DNA from: CAYNNP01 sp964398215 | Lineage (GTDB): Bacteria > Planctomycetota > Planctomycetia > Pirellulales > Pirellulaceae | DNA length: 6,378 nucleotides | Direction: 5' to 3' | Assembly: GCA_964398215.1 (NCBI GenBank) | Contig: CAYNNP010000314.1 | Coordinates: forward strand, 1 to 6,378 | Shown: in pieces, positions 1 through 5,174 of the stretch | How the letters are laid out: every line of letters starts with the position of its first letter | Numbering within the stretch: position 1 is the first letter of the stretch | Notes under the pieces: generated by a model | What the model was told of the DNA's origin: nothing | The model's database searches: none | Seen by the model: only the letters and a program-made list of their open reading frames with translations | Made by a program: the position numbers and the translations under genes

Positions 1-44
1 ACGCGTCGGGTTACCAAAATCATCAGAATCAAAAGGCCGGGCCA
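1..44. repeat. Partial intergenic repeat-like motif downstream of mnmA
   Basis: This stretch lies just past the mnmA stop codon and contains no gene. Positions 4-14 read CGTCGGGTTAC, the exact reverse complement of 6303-6313 near the other end of the window. From memory, similar GTAACCCGACGCG strings recur between genes in Rhodopirellula-type genomes, which is why I call it a repeat-like motif. That recollection is unverified. The copy may run off the left edge. No convincing terminator hairpin with a U-tract is visible for mnmA here; the GC-rich string at 35-43 cannot fold because its loop would be one base. Confidence 0.35.
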
Positions 45-1166
45 TCAACAGATCCAGCCGCCGCCCAAGACTTGATCGCCGTCATAGATCACAGCGGCTT
101 GCCCTGGCGCGACCGCTGATTCGGGTTGATCGAATACTGCCGTGAATTTGGATTCGTCTTCAGGATTCACTTTTACAACCCCGGGTTTTGGCGAACCGTT
201 GTAACGAATCTGAATCGAAACATGCTGCGGTAGATCGGCTGGTTCGATCAACCAATTCGCATCGTCTGCCGACAGGCCTTCGCTGGCGAGTGCTGCTTGC
301 GGACCGATGACGACTTGGCATGATTCTGGATCGATGCGTGTTACAAAGTGCGGTGTGCCCATTGCAACACCCAGTTTCTTGCGTTGTCCAATCGTGAATG
401 CTTCATAGCCGTTGTGCTGTCCGACGATGGTTCCATCCACCGTGACGATATCACCAGCCGTTACTCCAACCATCTCTGGTCGCTTGCCTTTGACAAAATC
501 GCTGTGATGACCATGCGTGACGAAACAGATTTCTTGGCTATCTTTCTTGGTCGCCACGCTAAGCCCAATTGATTCAGCCAGTTCACGAATACGAGACTTT
601 TCATATTTCCCAACTGGCAACATCATTCGGTTAAGTCGATCGCGTCGAATTCCAAACAAGGCGTAAGACTGATCCTTGCTCGAGTCCAGGCCACGCTGCA
701 ATTGACCATCAACCACCTGCGCGTAGTGCCCCGTCGCCAAAAAATCGGCGTTGACACCGTCCGCGTAATCGAACAATCGACCGAACTTGATCCAATGGTT
801 GCATCTGACGCATGGGTTCGGCGTTCGTCCATTCAGGTAGTCATCTACGAAATAATCGACAATGCGCTCAAAATCTTGCTGCAGATCCAAAGCGTAGAAC
901 GGGATGCCAAGTTTGCTAGACACGCGGCGGGCATCCGCGGCGTCAGAAGCCGTGCAGCATCCTTGTTTGTGGCCAGCACGTTCCGAAGCACCTAGAACTG
1001 GCAGTCCCGCCTGCTCCGGCACAGAGCCTTCCACGCGGCATACTTCGGTTGATTCTTCGCCGTGCCGCATGAAGACACCCACGACTTCGTGTCCAGCCTC
1101 CAACAGTAGATGAGCGGCTACGCTCGAATCTACTCCACCACTCATCGCGAGAACTACGCGTGCCAT
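45..1166 (-). CDS. mnmA: tRNA-specific 2-thiouridylase MnmA
   Basis: This cytoplasmic enzyme activates U34 of tRNA-Glu, -Gln and -Lys with ATP and inserts sulfur to give 2-thiouridine, usually with sulfur relayed from a cysteine desulfurase. The 373-residue length is close to the roughly 368 of the E. coli protein. The PP-loop SGGVDSS is at residues 9-15. The first catalytic cysteine is C122 in NPCVRCN (117-123) and the second is C214 in DSQEICF (209-215). The family motifs ATGHY (144-148), GLDSSKDQSY (159-168), GQRKKLG (260-266) and LGGGWI (367-372) are present. Residues about 37-68 form an insertion of roughly 25 residues relative to E. coli, ending in HKQGCC. The start is supported by AAGGA at 1175-1179, 8 nt from the ATG, and by the PP-loop lying directly behind it. 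The gene is divergent from prfB. The identification is secure; the role of the extra cysteines is unknown. Confidence 0.97.
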   Translation of the reverse strand: MARVVLAMSGGVDSSVAAHLLLEAGHEVVGVFMRHGEESTEVCRVEGSVPEQAGLPVLGASERAGHKQGCCTASDAADARRVSSKLGIPFYALDLQQDFERIVDYFVDDYLNGRTPNPCVRCNHWIKFGRLFDYADGVNADFLATGHYAQVVDGQLQRGLDSSKDQSYALFGIRRDRLNRMMLPVGKYEKSRIRELAESIGLSVATKKDSQEICFVTHGHHSDFVKGKRPEMVGVTAGDIVTVDGTIVGQHNGYEAFTIGQRKKLGVAMGTPHFVTRIDPESCQVVIGPQAALASEGLSADDANWLIEPADLPQHVSIQIRYNGSPKPGVVKVNPEDESKFTAVFDQPESAVAPGQAAVIYDGDQVLGGGWIC

Positions 1167-1280
1167 GTATATTTTCCTTGTACGTCATGAAGGTATCGTC
1201 GTTGGCGTTTGCTAATCACCGCAATGTCCTGTTTTCCACCACATCATTCTTTCAACCATTTCCTTGGAGTCACAGCCTGT
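1167..1280. other. Divergent mnmA-prfB intergenic region
   Basis: This 114-bp spacer must carry the promoters of both mnmA (leftward) and prfB (rightward) unless they lie inside coding sequence. I looked on both strands for a -35/-10 pair with 16-18 bp spacing and saw none that I would defend. A GGAG at 1266-1269 stands 11 nt before the prfB ATG, which is rather far for a Shine-Dalgarno. AAGGA (minus strand, 1175-1179) serves mnmA. There is no clear hairpin, riboswitch or small ORF. Confidence 0.6.
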
Positions 1281-2394
1281 ATGGATGCTGAACTGGTCCA
1301 ACGAAGCGAAAAAATTCGTCACCGCCTAAAACAGCTCGGAGACTCTCTTTGACCACGCTGGTAAAACAGCAGAAATCAAAGCGATCGAAGCTAAAATGGC
1401 GGAGGCGGGATTTTGGGACGACAACGATGCCGCTCAAAAAATAATCGCTGAACTGAAAGGCTTGAAGATCATTGTTGGCCCGTTGGACGAATTGTCCAGC
1501 GCCGTTGGTGATTTGGATGCACTGCTAGAGATGGCGGATGAGGACGAAGGGTTCACCGAGGAAGTCGTTTCTGAGATTTCGCGACTGGAAAGGATCTTGG
1601 AAGATCTGGAGCTCAAGGCTCTGTTGAGTGGTCCCAACGATCAGGCGGGAGCAATTTTGTCGATCAACGCGCGCGACGGTGGTACGGATGCCAACGACTG
1701 GGCCGATATGATGTTGCGAATGTATGGCGCTTGGGCGACCAGCAACGAATATAAAGTGGCACTTTTGGATCGCAACGAAAATGAAGAAGCCGGGATCAAT
1801 AGCGCGACAATTGCGATTCGGGGTCCAATGGCTTACGGGTACTTGAAAGGCGAGGAGGGCATGCACCGGCTCGTTCGGATCAGCCCGTTCAACAGTGAAG
1901 GCAAGCGACAAACTAGTTTTGCCGCCGTCAGTGTCTCGCCGGAAATCGATGATTCGATCGAAATCGAAATCGAAGACAAAGACGTCCGCATCGATACGTA
2001 TCGCGCAAGCGGTGCTGGCGGACAGCACGTCAACAAGACCGACAGTGCCATTCGTTTGACTCACTTGCCGACCAATACGGTTGTCCAGTGCCAAAGTGAA
2101 CGCAGTCAGCACCAGAATAAGGCGAATGCTTGGAAGATGTTGCGGGCCAAGATGGCCAGATTGGAAGAGGAGAAACGCGAAGCCGAACTTGCGGTCAAAT
2201 ATGGAACGCAAGCACGGACAGGTTTTGGCAGCCAGATTCGCAATTACTTTCTGCATCCCGATCAACGCGTCAAAGACACACGAACAGGACACTATGTCGG
2301 TAATTTTAATAGTGTCCTGAACGGTGGCGAACTCCAAGGTTTCTTGGACGCATTCCTGCGCTGGCGGGCTGGCGCCAACTCACCTGCCGAATAG
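1281..2394 (+). CDS. prfB: Peptide chain release factor 2 (RF2), +1 programmed frameshift
   Basis: RF2 recognises UGA and UAA stop codons in the ribosomal A site and triggers peptide release. The product is built from two frames. A 23-codon leader from ATG 1281 runs into UGA at 1350-1352, and a +1 shift after CUU (1347-1349) continues at GAC 1351 to TAG at 2392-2394. The joined protein is 370 residues, against 365 in E. coli. Joined numbering: the GGT-containing segment typical of the family at about 133-135; the tripeptide SPF at 201-203, which marks RF2 (UGA) rather than RF1 (PxT); and the catalytic GGQ at 246-248 within a SGAGGQHVNKTDSA context. No terminal helix or domain is missing. A start at ATG 1396 would drop about 38 residues of the N-terminal domain. 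No partner gene follows in the same operon; a palindrome 18 bp downstream probably ends the transcript. Confidence 0.96.
1338..1353 (+). other. prfB: prfB programmed +1 frameshift site
   Basis: The site reads GGAG (1338-1341), five spacer bases, the slippery Leu codon CTT (1347-1349), the in-frame stop TGA (1350-1352) and C (1353). When RF2 is scarce, the slow stop UGA-C lets the peptidyl-tRNA-Leu slip from CUU to UUU, so the ribosome continues in the +1 frame and more RF2 is made. This autoregulation is established for E. coli prfB. The upstream GGAG can pair with the 16S rRNA anti-Shine-Dalgarno. Placed on the AGGAGG register it sits one base further from CUU than in E. coli (4 against 3). 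Confidence 0.93.
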
Positions 2395-2411
2395 ATGCAC
2401 CAATGGAATTT

Positions 2412-2442
2412 GCAAAATCGTGTGTTAGTAACACGATTTTGC
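2412..2442 (+). terminator. 12-bp perfect inverted repeat, probable prfB terminator
   Basis: The arms 2412-2423 (GCAAAATCGTGT) and 2431-2442 are perfect reverse complements around the 7-base loop GTTAGTA. The repeat begins 18 bp after the prfB stop codon. The outer arm on the 3' side carries TTTT, so an inner GC-containing stem (CGTGT/ACACG) followed by ATTTT could act as a short intrinsic terminator. No further U-tract follows, so the terminator is weak or unusual. Because it also lies 64 bp upstream of the binding-protein gene, it could instead be an operator for the transport operon. The structure itself is certain; the function is an inference. Confidence 0.55.
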
Positions 2443-2505
2443 TAGACTAACATTTCCACAAACCCCTTATTTCCTCCTTCCATTCGCTTGAATGAGCGAT
2501 GAATC
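2443..2505 (+). promoter_or_regulatory. Leader of the sugar-transport operon
   Basis: This 63-bp leader holds a pyrimidine-rich run at 2463-2480 that includes TTCCTCCTT, similar to the 3' end of 16S rRNA. It is followed by two mutually exclusive short hairpins: CATTC/GAATG (2481-2485 with 2490-2494) and TCGCT/AGCGA (2484-2488 with 2495-2499). The operon promoter should be here or in the preceding palindrome, but I see no convincing -35/-10 pair. CTCC at 2474-2477 could pair with the GGAG at 2508-2511, which may be the ribosome binding site of the downstream gene. That pairing is only 4 bp and is speculative. Confidence 0.3.
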
Positions 2506-3522
2506 ATGGAGTCGACCGTGAATAGAATGTTGAATTTTGCACTGATGTTGTTGGCCGCCGTCTCGCTCACTTTCGCGGGATGCTCGTCAGGTGACAAAAC
2601 CGCTGGCAACGGAAAAGACAACGGAAAAAAAACGCTGCGGATCGCTGTCGTTCCTAAAGGCACGAGTCACGAGTTTTGGAAGTCAGTTCACTTTGGATCT
2701 GAGAAAGCTGCCAAGGAGTTGGGCAATGTCGAAATCATCTGGCGCGGACCTGTCGTCGAAAGCGATACCGGCAGCCAAATCGAAGTTGTCAAAAACATGA
2801 TCACCAAACAAGTCGACGGAATTGTGCTGGCACCCAATCAGAAAGGTGGCCTGGTAGACGCGGTCGAAGAAGCCGTCGGCGAAAATATCCCAGTTGTGAT
2901 TTTCGATAGTGGTTTAGACAAAGGCCCAGAGATCGTCAGCTATGTTGCAACGGATAATTTCAAAGGCGGGCAACTGGCGGCTGAGGCTTTGGCCAGTGCA
3001 ATCGGTGAAAAAGGCAACGTGATTCTTTTGCGATACATCGCTGGTAGCGAAAGCACCGAACAACGCGAAGAAGGATTCTTGGATGGACTGAAGAAGTTTC
3101 CTGAAATCAAGGTCGTATCCTCCGATCAACGCGGTGGCGATAATGCGACTTCGGCGAAAGAGAAAGTTGACCAGTTGTTGCAGACTCACGGTGATACACT
3201 TGCGGGCATCTTTGCAGTCTGCGAGCCCAATGCAAATGGCACCCTGGAATCACTTCGGAATGCTGGACTGAACAAGAAAGTCAAATTCATAGCGTTTGAC
3301 ACCAGCGATGCTCTGATCGAAGCACTTGGCGATGGATCGTGCCAGGGAATTGTGCTGCAGGATCCTGTCCAGATGGGATATCAATCCGTCAAGACGCTTG
3401 TGGCATCGTTGGGCGGAGAACAAGCACCAGAATTCACATCAACGGGCGAGTATGTTGCAACGCCAGAAAATATGAACGAAGAGAAATACAAAGCTCTTCT
3501 CAAACCGTCGATTGTTGAGTAG
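2506..3522 (+). CDS. Sugar ABC transporter substrate-binding lipoprotein (RbsB-like)
   Basis: This is the extracytoplasmic solute receptor of the importer encoded downstream. From ATG 2506 it is 338 residues. A hydrophobic signal (about 9-24) ends in the lipobox F-A-G-C with C26 as the lipidated cysteine, and is followed by a Ser/Gly/Lys-rich linker (27-42). A two-lobed periplasmic binding protein fold of the ribose/galactose type (Peripla_BP_4) starts near TLRIAVVPKG (43-52). Positions matching RbsB ligand contacts are F57/W58, D134, R187, D265 and Q285. RbsB N190 aligns with C239 in an AVCEPN segment, so the ligand may not be ribose. An in-frame GTG at 2518 is a credible alternative start: GGAG at 2508-2511 is 6 nt before it, and it gives a positive N-terminus (M-N-R) instead of one beginning with Glu. 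An A8 tract (2625-2632) lies in the linker. The gene leads the operon. Confidence 0.93.
   Translation: MESTVNRMLNFALMLLAAVSLTFAGCSSGDKTAGNGKDNGKKTLRIAVVPKGTSHEFWKSVHFGSEKAAKELGNVEIIWRGPVVESDTGSQIEVVKNMITKQVDGIVLAPNQKGGLVDAVEEAVGENIPVVIFDSGLDKGPEIVSYVATDNFKGGQLAAEALASAIGEKGNVILLRYIAGSESTEQREEGFLDGLKKFPEIKVVSSDQRGGDNATSAKEKVDQLLQTHGDTLAGIFAVCEPNANGTLESLRNAGLNKKVKFIAFDTSDALIEALGDGSCQGIVLQDPVQMGYQSVKTLVASLGGEQAPEFTSTGEYVATPENMNEEKYKALLKPSIVE
2508..2511 (+). promoter_or_regulatory. Candidate Shine-Dalgarno for the GTG 2518 start
   Basis: GGAG lies inside the first codons of the longer reading and is separated from GTG 2518 by six bases (2512-2517), a normal spacing. ATG 2506 has only a GAG at 2494-2496, 9 nt away. 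This favours translation from GTG 2518 (334 residues) but does not prove it, because many genes of the suspected phylum lack Shine-Dalgarno sequences. Confidence 0.4.
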
Positions 3523-3542
3523 TTTTTCGATGTGAAAAACTA
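3520..3542 (+). other. Intercistronic hairpin overlapping the binding-protein stop codon
   Basis: Arms 3520-3528 (TAGTTTTTC) and 3534-3542 (GAAAAACTA) are perfect reverse complements with the 5-base loop GATGT. In RNA a further G-U pair (3519/3543) is possible. The left arm begins with the TAG stop codon itself. The T-run is in the left arm and no U-tract follows the stem, so it does not look like an intrinsic terminator. A hairpin here could block 3'-5' decay and keep the binding-protein message more abundant than the ATPase-permease message, as known for malE-malF in E. coli. That role is an inference. Confidence 0.5.
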
Positions 3543-3641
3543 TGTGTTCTCACGAGCGTCAAGCTCGGCGAGAGCATGCCAGCATGGAACTGACGTCATT
3601 GTTTGGCACCATGTAATCCGTGCGACAGTCCACTGTAAACT
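3523..3641 (+). other. 119-bp spacer between binding protein and ATPase genes
   Basis: No gene is supported here. Besides the hairpin at its left end, it contains a second small GC-rich stem CGAGC/GCTCG (3553-3557 with 3563-3567, 5-base loop). There is no clear promoter and no obvious Shine-Dalgarno before ATG 3642. The length contrasts with the 15-bp gap between the next two genes, which suggests separate expression levels for the receptor and the membrane complex. Confidence 0.5.
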
Positions 3642-5159
3642 ATGTCACAGCCCAATCATCACTCTGGTTCCATGCTTGAAATGCATGGGATTTGCAAACG
3701 GTTTGGGCCGACTCACGCGTTGACCGATGTTTCGTTGTCGGTCAAAGCTGGCGAAGTTCTCGCGTTGATCGGCGAAAACGGGGCGGGCAAAAGCACCCTT
3801 CTAAAAACACTTAGTGGTGCCCACCGATCCGATTCCGGCACGATGCATATCGATGGCCAGCCGTATCACCCAAAAGGCCCCAGCGACGCGCGGCGAAACG
3901 GCGTTGCAATGATCTACCAAGAGCTGAATCTTGCCCCAGACCTAAGCATCGAAGACAATTTGTTGTTGGGGCAAGCTGGCACGGGAGGCGGGTTGTTGTT
4001 TCGCTCGGCCCAAAGGGATGTGATCCGGAACGCATTGGCGGCAGTAGGCCTTTCGGAATTGAGTCCCAGTGCTATTGTTGGTCGGCAATCGATTGCAACG
4101 CAGCAACTGATCGAGATTGCCAGGGCGCTGGCCAGTAACGCCAGGATCATTCTTTTCGATGAACCTTCAAGTTCGCTTCCGCAAAAAGATGTTCTACGCC
4201 TATTCGAGATTGTTCGGCGTCTGAAAGACAGTGGAATCGCGATCATCTATATCAGCCATTTTTTGGAAGAAGTCCGCGCGATCGCCGACAACTATTCGGT
4301 GCTGCGCGATGGTCATAGTGTTGGCTCTGGAAAAATTTCCGACGTGACGGACGATGAAATCATTTCTCTGATGGTCGGCCGCAATGTCGATGATCTATTT
4401 CCAAGCGTGCCGCATACGCCTGGCGAACCATGGGTTCACATTCAGGGACTGAGCGGCAATCCGTATCCCAAAAACGTCGATGTTGCGCTGCGTAAAGGCG
4501 AGATCTTTGGCGTCGCCGGACTGGTTGGTGCCGGAAGGACAGAGCTACTGCGTGGCGTGTTCAGCCTGGATCATGTATCGGCTGGTGTCGTCACCGTGGC
4601 TGGAAAAACGATCGGGAACAACGTGCGCTCGCGAATGAAAGCTGGATTTGGACTGCTGTCAGAGAACCGCAAAACCGAAGGTCTGGCACAAGAGCTTTCG
4701 ATCGTCGAAAACACAACACTTGGATCGAACCATCAATACACCAAGTTCGGCTTTATCGATTTGGGTAAACGCAACCGTGCGGCAAGCGAATTGATAAAAC
4801 GGGTCGAAGTGAAAGCCCATTCGGGCAAGCAACCTGTGTCGGATTTGTCCGGCGGCAACCAGCAAAAAGTGGCCGTTGCCAGGATCCTTCATCAGCAGGC
4901 GGATATCCTTTTGATGGACGAACCCACCAAAGGAATTGATGTTGGCACCAAAGCCGAGATCTATCGCATGATGGGAACGCTCGCGGCAGAAGGTAAAACA
5001 GTCGTCTTTGTCAGTTCGTATCTTCCCGAGCTGTTGTCAGTTTGCGATCGGATCGGCGTGATGACTCGAGGGGAGCTTCGCGAAGTGCGAGATGCGGTAG
5101 ATTGGACAGAAGAAGATGTGATGGCTACTGCAATCGACATCGTAGACAACGAACAGTGA
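3642..5159 (+). CDS. Sugar ABC transporter ATP-binding protein, two ABC domains (RbsA-like)
   Basis: This is the cytoplasmic energy subunit of a CUT2 sugar importer: 505 residues made of two fused ABC domains, the usual RbsA/XylG/MglA layout and length. Domain 1 has Walker A GENGAGKST (44-52), Q-loop region around MIYQELN, a degenerate signature near SIATQQ (150-155), Walker B ILFDEPSSSL (170-179) and switch H206. Domain 2 has the family's usual non-canonical Walker A GAGRTEL (296-302, no GK), an intact signature LSGGNQQ (402-408), Walker B LLMDEP (423-428) and S459 at the switch-histidine position. This asymmetry is normal for the family: one composite ATP site is expected to hydrolyse. A stop codon lies two codons upstream of ATG 3642, so no longer start exists. 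ATG 3672 (M11) is possible because homology begins there. The permease follows after 15 bp, so the two are likely co-translated. Confidence 0.95.
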   Translation: MSQPNHHSGSMLEMHGICKRFGPTHALTDVSLSVKAGEVLALIGENGAGKSTLLKTLSGAHRSDSGTMHIDGQPYHPKGPSDARRNGVAMIYQELNLAPDLSIEDNLLLGQAGTGGGLLFRSAQRDVIRNALAAVGLSELSPSAIVGRQSIATQQLIEIARALASNARIILFDEPSSSLPQKDVLRLFEIVRRLKDSGIAIIYISHFLEEVRAIADNYSVLRDGHSVGSGKISDVTDDEIISLMVGRNVDDLFPSVPHTPGEPWVHIQGLSGNPYPKNVDVALRKGEIFGVAGLVGAGRTELLRGVFSLDHVSAGVVTVAGKTIGNNVRSRMKAGFGLLSENRKTEGLAQELSIVENTTLGSNHQYTKFGFIDLGKRNRAASELIKRVEVKAHSGKQPVSDLSGGNQQKVAVARILHQQADILLMDEPTKGIDVGTKAEIYRMMGTLAAEGKTVVFVSSYLPELLSVCDRIGVMTRGELREVRDAVDWTEEDVMATAIDIVDNEQ

Positions 5160-5174
5160 ATCGACAGATTAGTC

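Noticed and set aside
702..995. Plus-strand frame antisense to mnmA
   Set aside because: It is a shadow of a conserved gene whose motifs are all on the minus strand.
1350..1352. In-frame TGA as a nonsense mutation or assembly error making prfB a pseudogene
   Set aside because: It is exactly the conserved CUU-UGA-C recoding signal at codon 24, with an uninterrupted +1 frame giving full-length RF2 with SPF and GGQ.
1954..1977. GAAATC-type tandem repeat in prfB
   Set aside because: It is short and encodes an alternating Ile-Glu beta strand that is expected at this place in release factors.
1525..2337. 270-codon open frame on the minus strand inside prfB
   Set aside because: It lies entirely antisense to the well-supported RF2 gene, has no recognisable domain, and its openness follows from the codon use of the sense gene.
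3591..3598. TGACGTCA palindrome in the intercistronic spacer
   Set aside because: An 8-bp palindrome with no second copy or nearby promoter; it is compatible with chance.
3532..3723. 63-codon plus-strand frame in the spacer before the ATPase gene
   Set aside because: It overlaps the ATPase start, has no ribosome site and no recognisable features; its sequence is spacer plus out-of-frame ATPase codons.
4443..5159. Second ABC domain judged inactive because of missing Walker A Lys and switch His
   Set aside because: GAGRTEL and Ser at the switch position are standard in the second domain of RbsA-type ATPases, so it is not a defect.
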